Shown: positions 42,988 through 52,576 of the stretch, piece after piece
How positions within the stretch are numbered: the first letter of the stretch is position 1
How the letters are laid out: each line of letters starts with the position of its first letter
NCBI GenBank assembly: GCA_963839285.1
Contig: CAWIUN010000021.1
Span: 62,001-126,000 of the forward strand
DNA: 64,000 nucleotides
Source: DASSSQ01 sp963839285
Lineage (GTDB): Bacteria > Actinomycetota > Thermoleophilia > Gaiellales > Gaiellaceae
Direction: 5' to 3'
Translations under genes and position numbers: made by a program
Notes under the pieces: generated by a model
What the model saw: the letters and a program-made list of their open reading frames with translations, nothing else
What the model was told of the DNA's origin: nothing
Databases searched by the model: none

Positions 42988-43743
42988 TCAACTCACGACC
43001 GCCTCGAGCACGCGCTCGGGGATGTCGAAGTTCGCGTAGACCTCCTGCACGTCGTCGTTGTCCTCGAGGGCGTCGATCAGCCTGATCACCTTGCGCGCCG
43101 TCGACTCGTCCTCGATCTCGACGGTCGTCTTCGGCACCATCGTCGCCTCGGCGGAGTCGATCGTGAAGCCCGCAGCCTCGATCGCGTCGGCGACGGCCGA
43201 GAGCGCCTCGGGGTCGGCGGTCACCTGGAAGCTCGTGCCGTCGAGCTCGACGTCCTCGGCCCCGCCCTCGGCCGCGGCCAGCATCAGCTCGTCCTCGTCG
43301 GCGCCGTCTGCCGGGACGAGCACGACGCCGCGGCGCTCGAACAGCCACGCGACCGCGCCGGTCGTCCCGAGCGAGCCGCCGTTCTTCGAGAAGGCGTGCC
43401 GGACGTCGGCCGCGGTGCGGTTGCGGTTGTCGGTCAGCGCCTCGACGAGCACGGCGACGCCGTCGGCGGCGTAGCCCTCGTAGACGACCGTCTCGAACGC
43501 GGCCCCGTCCGCGCCCTCGCCGGTGCCCTTGGCGATCGCGCGGTCGATGTTGTCCTTCGGCATCGAGTAGGAGCGCGCCTTCTCGATCGCGTTCTGGAGC
43601 GCGAGGTTGTTCGCGGGGTCGCCGCCGCCCTCCTTGGCCGCGACGATGATCGCGCGCGACAGCTTCGAGAAGAGCTTGCCGCGCTTGGCGTCGGCCGCCC
43701 CCTTCTTGTGCTTGATCGACGACCACTTGCTATGCCCCGACAT
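42988..43743 (-). CDS. YebC/PmpR family protein (translation or transcription factor)
   Basis: A 251-residue protein with the family start [71 protein letters not shown] and the final domain with [18 protein letters not shown]. YebC proteins were described as regulators; recent work supports a role in relieving ribosome stalling at proline stretches. In most genomes it lies beside ruvCAB, as here, although separated by the pseudogene stretch. Its start overlaps pdxT by 14 bases. Confidence 0.95.
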   Translation of the reverse strand: MSGHSKWSSIKHKKGAADAKRGKLFSKLSRAIIVAAKEGGGDPANNLALQNAIEKARSYSMPKDNIDRAIAKGTGEGADGAAFETVVYEGYAADGVAVLVEALTDNRNRTAADVRHAFSKNGGSLGTTGAVAWLFERRGVVLVPADGADEDELMLAAAEGGAEDVELDGTSFQVTADPEALSAVADAIEAAGFTIDSAEATMVPKTTVEIEDESTARKVIRLIDALEDNDDVQEVYANFDIPERVLEAVVS

Positions 43744-44297
43744 GCGACTCCTCCCGTACCAGTTCCAGAAAGCGCTCGTGCACGCGCGGGTCGTCGGTCA
43801 GCTCCGGGTGGAACGACGCGACGAGGAAGCGCCCCTCGCGCGCGAGCACCGGGTGCCCGTCGACCTCGGCCAGCACCTCGACGCCCGGCCCGACCTCCTC
43901 GATCCAGGGCGCGCGGATGAAGACGGCCCGCACGGGACCTGCGATCGCCCTCGACGTCGAGGTCGGCCTCGAAGCTCGCGACCTGGCGCCCGAAGGCGTT
44001 CCGCCGCACCTCGACGTCGACCAGCCCGAGGTGCGAGCGCGAGAGCACGATCATCCCGGCGCAGGTGCCGAAGACCGGGCGCTCGAAGCGGCGCAGCGCC
44101 TCGTCGAGCCCGTAGAGGCGCGCGAGGCGCATGATCGCGGTCGACTCGCCGCCCGGGACGACGAGGCCGTCGAGCCCGTCGAGCTCCATCGGCTTGCGGA
44201 CGAGGACGACGTCCGCGCCCAGGCGCCGGAGGACCGCCGCGTGCTCGCGGAAGTCCCCCTGCACGGCGAGAACGCCGATCCGCACCGGCTCGTTCAC
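43730..44297 (-). CDS. pdxT: Pyridoxal 5'-phosphate synthase glutaminase subunit PdxT, frame break
   Basis: Supplies ammonia to PdxS for vitamin B6 synthesis. It begins [20 protein letters not shown], has [14 protein letters not shown] and the catalytic Cys in [10 protein letters not shown]. The frame breaks near 43938; the other frame supplies [18 protein letters not shown] and the His/Glu pair in SFHPELTDD. About 188 residues, normal for the family. TAGCAT ends 7 bases before the GTG. The partner pdxS is not in the window. The break is probably a sequencing error. Confidence 0.92.
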
Positions 44298-44318
44298 GCC
44301 GTCAATGCTACCCGCGGG

Positions 44319-47300
44319 CTACTGCAGGTCGATCTCGGCCCGGCCGACGAGCGTCGAGCCGTCGCGCACCTCGACGAAGCCCTGCAGGAACCGCCCCGCG
44401 CCGGGCGAGCCGGGCGCGGACGCCGTCGCGTGGACGACCCACGGGGTCGCCGAGACGGGGTCGACCGAGACGCTGCCGAGCGCCGGCGACGACCAGCTGT
44501 CGAGGTACGAGTAGCCGGTCGAGCCGGCCGGGACGAAGGCGCCGACGACGACCACCTGCCAGTGGCCGGGCGCCGGGCCCGCGACCGAGACGGACTCCTC
44601 CGAGGTGCCGCCCGCGCTCTTCGCCGCCTGGACGCAGGTGCCGCTCGTGCAGTCGAAGAGCAGCAGGTCGAGGTCGGACGACGGCGCCGTCGCCTTGCCG
44701 ATCCGCGCCGAGATCGCGCTCGCGCCGGCGGGGACGGAGACGTCGTAGGTCTGGGTCTCGCCGTCGGCGATCGTCGGCTGCTCGCTGCGGGCGCTCGCGA
44801 ACGCCGTGCCCGAGACCGCCGGCGCGAGGAGCGGCGCGAACAGGCTCTCGACCGTGAAGTCCTGCGGCAGCGCCGTCGCCACGGCGGGCTCGACCGAGGC
44901 GCCGAGCACGGTCGCCGTCAGCGTGTAGCTGCTCGACTGGGGCCCGCCGAAGGAGGGCGGAGCCTGCGTGCCCTCGACGTCGAGCTCCCAGGTGCCGGGG
45001 CCCGGCGCGGGGACGGTCAGCGTCGTGCCCGCGCTGAAGCCGGTCACGGCCGCCTCGACGCCGTCGGGCGAGACCGCGTGCACCTTGACCCTGCCGCCCG
45101 GCGCGGCGAGGACGACCCGGAGCGCACCCGCGTGCTCGGGCACCCGGACGACGAGCGCCGTGTGCGCGTCCGCGCGTCCGACCGTCCCGGCGGCGCTCGC
45201 CGACCAGTCCGGCGCGGCGGGCACGGCCGCGGCGACGACCGTCGCCATCGTCTCGTACTCGACGCCCGGCGTCGACGGGTCGTCGAGCTGGACGATCGCG
45301 CTGTGGACGCCCTGGTCGAGCGGCGCGACGTTCACCTGCAGCGTCGCCGCGCTGTTCCGCCCCAGCGAGATCGAGCCCGCGCTCGAGAAGGCCGGGTCGC
45401 CGAGCCAGCGGACGTCGTAGGTGCCGGAGCCCTTGCCGCCGCCGCGGACGAAGCGGATCGTCTCGGTGCCGGACTGCCCCGCCTCCCAGCCCTCGCGGAC
45501 GTAGAGCCCGGGGCCCTGGCCGGGCGTCTCCAGGTACGACGAGAGCGACGAGGCGACGCGCGCGATCGAGCCGAGCTCGACCGGCTGGACGCCCTGCCGG
45601 AGCACGTCCCAGGAGGCGCCGACGTCGACGACGCCGTTGCCCTGGGCCTCCGGGCCGTAGCCGGGGACGAAGCGGGCGCCCGAGACGAGCGCCACGCGCA
45701 GCTCGGCCGGCGAGACCTTCAGGCGCTCCTGCTTCGCGGCCGAGAGGAGCAGCGCCGCCGCGCCCGCCGCCTCCGGCGCGGCCATCGAGCTGCCGCTGAG
45801 GCGCTTGTAGCCGACCGGAGCGAGCGGCAGCCACGGGAAGTCGACGGTCTGCGGCTCCCACGCCGGCCAGGTCGAGAACGCGCCGCCCGGCGCGGAGAGG
45901 GTCGGCGCCAGCGCGCCGTCCTCGCGCGGGCCGCGCGACGAGAAGGCCCAGAAGGTGTCGGCCGCGGTGTCGGCGCCGAAGAGCGCCGACCAGGTCTCGC
46001 CGCTCTGGTAGGCGGCGACCGAGACGACGTCGTCGCAGACGCCGGGGTCGGTGACCGTGTTCAGCCCCGGCCCGCTGTTCCCCGCCGAGACGACGATCTG
46101 GGCGCCGGTCCGCCGGATCAGCCGCGCGTAGAGGTCGCAGCGCGGCGTCGCGCCGTCGTTCAGGAGCGGCAGGCTGCCGACGGAGAGGTTGACGACGTCC
46201 ACCTTCGCCTTCTCGGTCAGGTAGATCATCCCCTCGATCAGCGCGTGCGAGGTGCAGCCGCTCGGCCAGCGGCAGGCCCGCGCCGAGACGAGCTGCGCCC
46301 CCGGGGCGACGCCGTCCATGGCGCCGCCGAAGAACCCGTTGCCGGCGGCGATGCCGGCGAGGTGGGTGCCGTGGCCGCCGGAGACGATGCCGATCGAGAC
46401 GTAGCGGTCGCGGCCGTCGCGCTCGACGTCGACCGTGTAGGGCACGCGCGCCGCTCTCGACGGCGGGGTCGCCGAAGAAGTCGACGTCGTGCCGGACGCG
46501 GTACTCGCGCATCTCCTTCTGGTCGGCGAAGGAGCCGTCCTGGTTCGTGTCGACCCAGACGCGCGAGCCGTGGCCGGCACGGGCGACGACGACGCCGAAG
46601 GAGTCGGTCGAGTCGCCGTCGCGGTTGACGTCGTTTCGCATCTCGCAGGTCGACGCCGCCGCGTCGGGGCAGAGCGCGCCCTCGCGGAAGACGCCGAAGC
46701 CGAAGCGGCCCTTGCCGGGCGCGGTGTAGGTGGTGCCGTCGACCGTGAAGGTGCTGTCTCGCCCCTTGACGGTGACGTCCTCGAGCTTGACCCAGCTGCC
46801 GTCCGCGTCCGTCTCGGGGTCGGTCGAGACGACCGAGTCGACGAGCTTCGGCACCTGCCGCCCCCCGAGGTCGTAGGCGGTCTGCAGCTCCGGGCGGGTC
46901 GGGTCGACCCCCGTGTCGAGGATGCCGATCGTCGTGCCGCGGCCGTCGTAGGTCGGGTGCGCCTGCACGAACTGCGGGGCGCCGATGTCCTGCGTCGGCA
47001 GGTACGGGATTGAGCGCGGGGGTCGTCGCGTCGGGGTTCGAGGCCGCGAGCGGGATCACCTGGTCGAGCCCGACCCCGTCGAGGCCGGGGAGCGAGGCGA
47101 CCGCGTCCGCCTGCTCGGGCGCGACGTCGACGCGGACGTAGCCGAGGTCGGCGTCGCTGTAGCGGACGGTGCCGCCCAGCGCCTCGACCGAGCTCGCGAG
47201 CGTCGCGGCCTGCCCGTCCGCGGCCGCGAGCAGCAGCGTCACCGACTTCTGGCCCTTGACCGGTCGCGCGCGATCGCGGCGCGGTCCTCCTTCGAGAGCT

Positions 47301-47394
47301 TCGAGCCGTGGCCGCGGTCGCCCGAGGCCGTGCCGACCGAGAGTACGAGAGCCGCGACGATCGCCGCGGCGGTCCAACCAGTGCGCCTGACCAT
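44319..47394 (-). CDS. Large secreted subtilisin-family (S8) protease, three frame breaks
   Basis: About 1,020 residues. Signal peptide RRTGWTAAAIVAALVLSVGT follows GGAGGAG, then an inhibitor-like propeptide (KGQKSVTLLLAAADGQ, VDVAPEQADAVASL). The S8 triad is Asp in GILDTGVD, His in GGHGTHLAGI and Ser in SGSSMAAPEAAG. Roughly 190 residues separate Asp and His, including VNRDGDSTDS and DTNQDGSF, which resemble calcium loops. This arrangement recalls tripeptidyl-peptidase II. The C-terminal 480 residues form beta-sandwich domains. The frame breaks near 47262, 47008 and 46453, all between matching segments. Probably cell-surface or secreted. Confidence 0.88.
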
Positions 47395-47496
47395 GGCTCC
47401 TCCGCGATCTAGTTCGCATGCGGCCCGGACCGCTCCACGGCCGCCGCTCTCATTGAAGCGGTGTTCGCCGTCCCGCCGCCGCACCCTTTCGGGGGA

Positions 47497-48427
47497 TCAG
47501 CTGCGGCCGGCTGCGACGTAGCGATGACCGTCGAGCCGGTCGACGCGCCCGAGGCGGACGAGCCGCTCGAGGTGCGAGAGCGCCTCGGTGAGCGCGAAGC
47601 GGCGCTGCGCCGGCGGCACGCTGCCCCAGAGCCGGAGCGAGACCTCGTAGGCGCTCAGCGGCCCCTCGCCGACGGCCCGGGCCGCCAGGTCGAGCCGCTC
47701 GGCGTGGTGGAGCGCGATCTCGCGCGCCCGGCCGGCGGCGTCGGCGAGCTCGGGCCCGTGGCCGGTCAGCGCGAGCCGCGGGGCGAGCTCGGCGATCCGC
47801 TCCAGCGAGGAGAGGTAGTCCGCGAGCGGGTCGGGCCGGCACTCCGGGTAGAGGCCGACCTGCGGCGTGATCCCGCCCAGGATCGTGTCGCCGGCGACGA
47901 GCACGCCGTCGCGCCAGAGCGCGAGGTGCCCGTCCGCGTGCCCCGGCAGGTGCAGCACCCGCCAGCCGTCGAGCTCGTCGCCGGGCTCGAGCAGCACCGG
48001 GTCGAGGGCGATCCGGACCCGGCCCGCGAGCAGGTCCGAGCCGCCCGACAGCTCGTCGGGCAGCCCGTGGTCGCGCATCCAGGCCTCGACGCGGCCCGCC
48101 CGGCGCTGCGGCCCCCAGACGCGGAGCGCCTGCTCGTGGTCCGCCCTCCCCTGGTGGACGGGCGCGCCCGGTCAGCGCCGCGACGTCGGCGGCGCCGCCG
48201 ACGTGGTCCGGGTGCATGTGCGTGACGAAGATCCGGCCGACCGGAGCGTCGAGCTGCGCCAGCACCGGCGCCCAGACGGCCTCGGGGTCGGTCGCCCCGA
48301 GGCCGGTGTCGACGAGCGTCCAGGAGCCGTCGCCGGCGCGCAGGAACCAGCAGTGGACGTGGTCGATCCCCAGCGGCAGCCGGAAGGTGACGCGGCGGAC
48401 GTCGTCGCGGAGGGGGTGAACGATCAC
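47497..48427 (-). CDS. Metallo-beta-lactamase-fold hydrolase with winged-helix tail, frame break
   Basis: About 310 residues. The metal site is THMHPDHVGG, preceded by WTLVDTGLGATDP. The frame breaks near 48165, and the other frame gives LHLPGHADGHLALWRDGVL (third His), VAGDTILGG and TGHGPELADAAGRA. A C-terminal winged helix of the LACTB2 type (RRFALTEALSHLERLVRLGR) completes it. The substrate could be a thioester or a nucleic acid. GTG 48427 gives the start IVHPLRDDVRR. The neighbouring liv operon is divergent. The break is probably a sequencing error. Confidence 0.85.
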
Positions 48428-48467
48428 GGCTTGAAAACCAGGCGCACTTGTGCAGAAGCTACTCCCC

Positions 48468-49208
48468 GTGGGGCTGCTCGAGCTGGACAAGGTGACCCGT
48501 CGGTTCGGCGGGATCGTCGCGTTGGACGAGGTCTCCCTGGCCGTCGACGAGGGGACGATCGTCGGCTTGATCGGCCCGAACGGGGCCGGCAAGACGACGG
48601 CGTTCAACGTGATCACGCGGCTGTACACGCCGAACGGCGGCAGCGTCCGCTACGACGGGCGCGACCTGCTCGGCAGCCCGCCCCACCGGATCGTGCGGCT
48701 CGGGATCGCGCGCACCTTCCAGAACCTCGAGCTCTGCGCGCACATGTCCGTGCTCGACAACGTGCTCGTCGGCGCCCACATCCACGGCGGCCCTCGCCGC
48801 GAGTCGGCGCTGCGGGCGCGGGCGCGCGAGGCGCTCGAGTACCTCGAGCTCGGCGCCGTCGCGGAGCATCCCGCCGCGGGCCTCCCGTTCGGGACGCTGA
48901 AGCGGATCGAGATCGCCCGGGCGCTCGCCGCGAAGCCGAAGCTGCTGCTGCTCGACGAGCCCGCCGGCGGCCTCAACCACGAGGAGGTCTCGGAGCTGGC
49001 GGAGCTGATCCGCCGGCTGCGCGCCGACTACGCGCTGACGATCCTGCTCGTCGAGCACCACATGAACCTCGTCATGTCCGTCTCGGACCGGGTGACGGTG
49101 CTCAACTTCGGCCGGACGATCGCGGCGGGGACGCCGAAGGAGGTCCAGGCCGACCCGGCGGTGATCGAGGCCTACCTGGGGGCGGGAGCCGCGCATGCCT
49201 CTGCTTGA
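48468..49208 (+). CDS. livG: Branched-chain amino-acid ABC transporter ATP-binding protein LivG
   Basis: One of two ATPases of the branched-chain amino-acid (or amide) importer. About 246 residues with Walker A GPNGAGKTTAF, a modified signature FGTLKRIEIARAL, Walker B LLLLDEPAGGLN and the LivG-specific insert NVLVGAHIHGGPRRESAL. GTG 48468 gives the family start LLELDKVTRRFGG; a GTG at 48450 would add six residues. livF overlaps by 14 bases. First gene of livGFHM, divergent from the MBL gene. Confidence 0.93.
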   Translation: MGLLELDKVTRRFGGIVALDEVSLAVDEGTIVGLIGPNGAGKTTAFNVITRLYTPNGGSVRYDGRDLLGSPPHRIVRLGIARTFQNLELCAHMSVLDNVLVGAHIHGGPRRESALRARAREALEYLELGAVAEHPAAGLPFGTLKRIEIARALAAKPKLLLLDEPAGGLNHEEVSELAELIRRLRADYALTILLVEHHMNLVMSVSDRVTVLNFGRTIAAGTPKEVQADPAVIEAYLGAGAAHASA

Positions 49209-49905
49209 GCTGGAGGACGTCGACGCGCGCTACGGCCAGGTGCAGGCGCTGCACGGCGTCTCGCTGACCGTCGACGAGGGCGAGATCGTCTCGCTGCTCG
49301 GCGCCAACGGGGCCGGCAAGACGACGACGCTGCGCGCGATCTCGGGCACGGTCGCCCGCGGCGGCACCGTCGTCTTCGACGGCCGCCCGCTCGGCGAAGA
49401 GCCCCGAGGGCGGTCGCCCGCCGCGGGATCACCCACGTCCCCGAGGGCCGCGGCATCTTCGCGCGAGCTGACCGTCTGGGAGAACCTGCAGATGGGCGCC
49501 TACCTGCGGCGCGACCGCACGGCGGTGCAGGCGGACGTCGAGCAGATCTGCAGCGAGCTGCCCTGGTTCCGCGACCGCCGCAACCAGCAGGCGGGGACGC
49601 TCTCCGGCGGCGAGCAGCAGCTGCTCGCGCTCGGCCGCGCCCGGCTCGCGCGGCCGCGCCTGATCCTGCTCGACGAGCCCTCGCTCGGCCTGGCGCCGCT
49701 CGTCGTCCAGGCGTTCTTCGCCGTCGTCCGCCGCCTCAACGAGGAGCAGGGCACGACCGTCCTCGTCGTCGAGCAGAACGCGTCGATCGCGCTCGAGTCC
49801 TCGCACCGGGCCTACGTGCTCGAGGTCGGCCGCGTCGCGCTCGCCGGCACGAGCGCCGAGCTCGCCGCCGACGAGGGAATCCGCTCCTCCTACCTGGGCT
49901 ACTAG
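49195..49905 (+). CDS. livF: Branched-chain amino-acid ABC transporter ATP-binding protein LivF, local frame shift
   Basis: Second ATPase of the importer, 236 residues: Walker A GANGAGKTTTL, signature LSGGEQQLLALGRARL, Walker B LILLDEPSLGLAPL, H-loop VVEQNAS. Between about 49405 and 49466 the frame as given reads GRSPAAGSPTSPRAAASS, but the next frame reads ARRGITHVPEGRGIFA, the conserved LivF Q-loop region. Two compensating single-base errors explain this without a stop. The open frame therefore hides an error in about 20 residues. Confidence 0.9.
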   Translation: MPLLELEDVDARYGQVQALHGVSLTVDEGEIVSLLGANGAGKTTTLRAISGTVARGGTVVFDGRPLGEEPRGRSPAAGSPTSPRAAASSRELTVWENLQMGAYLRRDRTAVQADVEQICSELPWFRDRRNQQAGTLSGGEQQLLALGRARLARPRLILLDEPSLGLAPLVVQAFFAVVRRLNEEQGTTVLVVEQNASIALESSHRAYVLEVGRVALAGTSAELAADEGIRSSYLGY

Positions 49906-49913
49906 AGGCCGCC

Positions 49914-50801
49914 GTGCAGCAGTTCTTCCAGCAGGTCGTCTCGGGGCTCGCGGACGGGGCGATCTACGCCAGCCTCGCGCTCGCGCTCGTCCTGATCTAC
50001 CGCGCGACGCACCTGATCAACTTCGCCCAGGGCGAGATGGGCATGTTCACGACCTACATCGCCTGGTCGCTCGTCACCCACCACGGGTTCTCGTACTGGC
50101 CGGCGTTCGTGCTCACGCTCGCGATCGCGTTCGTCGGCGGCGCGGCGACCCAGCAGGTCGTGATCCGCCCGCTGCAGCGCGCGCCCGAGCTGACGGTCGT
50201 GATGGCGACGATCGCGCTGCTCGTGATCCTGAACGGGCTCGCCTCCTGGATCTGGGGCCCGGACGAGAAGATCTTCCTCGGCCCCTTCCCGAACACCGCC
50301 TGGGACGTCGGCGGGGTCCAGATCTCGAAGCAGGACGTCGGCGTGATCGGGATCGTGATCGCCTGCGTCGTCGTCCTCTGGCTCTTCTTCCGCTTCACGA
50401 AGCTCGGGCTCGCCCTGCGCGCCTCCGCCGTCAACCCGGCCGCCAGCCGCCTGCTCGGCGTCCGCGTCAACCTGATGCTCGCGCTCGGCTGGGGCCTCGC
50501 GGCGGTGCTCTCGGCGATCGCGGGGATGATGGCGGCGCAGAGCCTGTTCGTGATCACGCCGAACTTCATGCAGGCGGTGCTGATCTACGCCTTCGCGGCC
50601 GCCGTCCTCGGCGGGATCGAGAGCCCGGTCGGCGCGGTCGTCGGCGGCCTGACGCTCGGCGTCACGATCAACCTGCTCGGCACCTACGTCGACGCGATCG
50701 GGGCGACCCTGCAGCTGCCCGTGGCGCTCGCGATCCTGCTGCTCGTGCTGCTCGTCCGGCCCGGCGGCCTCGTCGGCCGCGCGGTCGTGAGGCGCGTATG
50801 A
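49914..50801 (+). CDS. livH: Branched-chain amino-acid ABC transporter permease LivH
   Basis: A 295-residue permease with about eight membrane helices and the family motifs LALALVLIYRATHLINFAQGE and GVRVNLMLALGWGLAAVLSA (EAA-loop region), ending VLLVRPGGLVGRA. GTG 49914 follows the livF stop by 8 bases, and the TGA overlaps the livM ATG (ATGA). Complete and in frame. Confidence 0.94.
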   Translation: MQQFFQQVVSGLADGAIYASLALALVLIYRATHLINFAQGEMGMFTTYIAWSLVTHHGFSYWPAFVLTLAIAFVGGAATQQVVIRPLQRAPELTVVMATIALLVILNGLASWIWGPDEKIFLGPFPNTAWDVGGVQISKQDVGVIGIVIACVVVLWLFFRFTKLGLALRASAVNPAASRLLGVRVNLMLALGWGLAAVLSAIAGMMAAQSLFVITPNFMQAVLIYAFAAAVLGGIESPVGAVVGGLTLGVTINLLGTYVDAIGATLQLPVALAILLLVLLVRPGGLVGRAVVRRV

Positions 50802-51813
50802 GCCGCCTGCGCCCGCCCGTCCTGCCGCTCGTCGGGCTCGCCGTCGGCGCGGCCGCTGATCGTGCTGCGGCCGCAGCTCGTCAGCGACTTCCGCCAGTTC
50901 CAGCTCGCCTACGTCGGCGTCTACTTCATCGCCGCGATCGGCCTCAACGTCCTGACCGGCTACAGCGGCCAGATCTCGCTCGGCCACGGCGGCTTCATGA
51001 TGATCGGCGCCTACGCGACCGCGATCCTCAGCGTCCACCACGGCGTCCGCGACGTCTGGACGATCCCGCTCGCGGGCCTGATCGCGGGCGCGTTCGGCTT
51101 CGCCTTCGGCTTCCCGGCCCTGCGCCTCCGCGGGGTCTACCTCGCGCTCGCCACCTTCGCGATCCCGGTCGCCCTGATCGCGGTCGCGAAGAAGTACCAG
51201 GGCTTCGCCGGCAACCAGACGCTCGACCGGATCATCAGCGGCAACGAGGTCTACTGGCTGACCTGGCCGATCGCGGGCGTGCTGCTCGTCCTCGCGTGGC
51301 TGCTGATGCGCGGCCGCTTCGGCCGGGCGCTGCGGACGATCCGCGAGTCGGAGGTCGCGGCCGTCTCGATGGGCGTCAACCTGGCGCTCTACAAGACGCT
51401 CGCCTTCGGGATCTCGGCCGCCTACGCCGGCGTCGCCGGCTCGCTCTACGCGCTCGCGGTCGCCTACGTCAACCCGGACACGTTCCCGATCAGCCTCTCG
51501 ATCCTGCTGCTGACGGGCGTCGTCGTCGGCGGGCTCGGCGCGATGAGCGGGATGATCTTCGGGGCGCTCTTCATCGAGTACGTGCCGCTCTACTCGCCGA
51601 ACATCCTCGACGGCGTCCAGAAGGTGGTGCCGCTCGGCCTCGACCCGAAGGCGGCCGGCGCGCCCGCGGTCGTCTACGGCGTCATCCTGCTGCTCGTGCT
51701 CTACCTGCTCCCGGACGGCGTCGCCGGGCTGCTCCGGCGGGGCGCGGCGCGCGGCCGACGGCTGCTCGCGCCGCCGCGACGCCGGCGCGACGGCGCCCGC
51801 CCGGCAGAGCTAG
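50798..51813 (+). CDS. livM: Branched-chain amino-acid ABC transporter permease LivM, two frame breaks
   Basis: About 338 residues. It starts SRLRPPVLPLVGLAVGAA and breaks near 50852; the other frame continues LIVLRPQLVSDF, then IGLNVLTGYSGQISLGHGGF, AYAGVAGSLYALAV and GGLGAMSGMIFGALFI. As given, this frame runs on antisense to the TetR gene. A second indel near 51785 gives a natural end at TAG 51811, where the stops of livM and TetR share a CTAG. The breaks are probably sequencing errors. Confidence 0.88.
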
Positions 51814-52445
51814 CGCGACTCGTGCAGGTGGCCGAAGCCCTCCCAGAGGAGGGTCGTCAGCTGCTCGACGAGGCGCTCGCGCGGGCAGGTCCGCGTCTCG
51901 AGCCACCAGGCCGCGACGAACTGCATCATCCCGACGATCCCGTGCGCCCACGGCTCGGCCGCGTCGGCGTCGAGGCCGAGCCGCTCGAGGTCCTGGCGCG
52001 TCACCTGGGCGATCGCCGCGGCGTGCCCGGCGACGAACGCGCCCGCGGCCTCGGCGCCGCGTCGCTGCTCGGTCGTCAGCCGCCGGACGAAGCGGAAGAC
52101 CTCCGGCTCGCGCTCGACCGCCTCGAGGAACGCGTCGACGGCGGCGGCGAGGCGCAGGCGCGGGTTCGGCTCGCGCAGCGCCCCCTCGGCCTCGCGGTAG
52201 AGCTCCTGCAGGTAGCGCTCGGCGAGCGCCGCGTAGAGACCGTCCTTGTCGCCGAAGTGCCGGTAGAGGATCGGCTTCGCCACGCCGGCCTCGGCGGCGA
52301 TCTCGTCCATCGAGGCGTCCGGGCCGCGGCGCCGGATCACCCGGTCCGCGGCCGCGAGCAGCTGGGCCCGGCGCTCGTCGCTCCGCGCCGCTGCGGCCGT
52401 TCCGGCGCTTCGGCTGCTCGAGAATCCCCATCCCCGGCCCTGCAT
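51810..52445 (-). CDS. TetR-family transcriptional regulator of the liv region
   Basis: A 211-residue repressor-type protein. The DNA-binding helix-turn-helix is ASMDEIAAEAGVAKPILYRH, followed by FGDKDGLYAALAERYLQELY, with a helical ligand domain behind it. It lies between livM and livK, divergent from livK, with two related inverted repeats in the shared gap; one overlaps its own start region. It probably represses livK and itself, with an amino acid or acyl-CoA as ligand (inference). ATG 52445 is the only good start. Confidence 0.88.
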   Translation of the reverse strand: MQGRGWGFSSSRSAGTAAAARSDERRAQLLAAADRVIRRRGPDASMDEIAAEAGVAKPILYRHFGDKDGLYAALAERYLQELYREAEGALREPNPRLRLAAAVDAFLEAVEREPEVFRFVRRLTTEQRRGAEAAGAFVAGHAAAIAQVTRQDLERLGLDADAAEPWAHGIVGMMQFVAAWWLETRTCPRERLVEQLTTLLWEGFGHLHESR

Positions 52446-52517
52446 GTTACTGCGGCAACTTCTCCGGTTGAAATTCGTCTACGACAGTGGTACGAAAGCT
52501 CAGTTACCGGCGGTAAC
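52446..52517. promoter_or_regulatory. livK promoter flanked by two candidate TetR operators
   Basis: TTGAAA (52468-52473) and TACGAA (52491-52496) are 17 bases apart, a standard promoter facing livK. GTTACTGCGGCAAC (52446-52459) lies just before it, next to the TetR start, and GTTACCGGCGGTAAC (52503-52517) just after it, near the transcription start. Both have the shape GTTAC-N4/5-GYAAC. They are good candidates for autoregulatory TetR sites. Confidence 0.6.
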
Positions 52518-52576
52518 GCAGTCGCGCGCCGCTTCCATCGGTTCCCCGGTCAGGGACATCTCGGCAAGGAGAGCGC

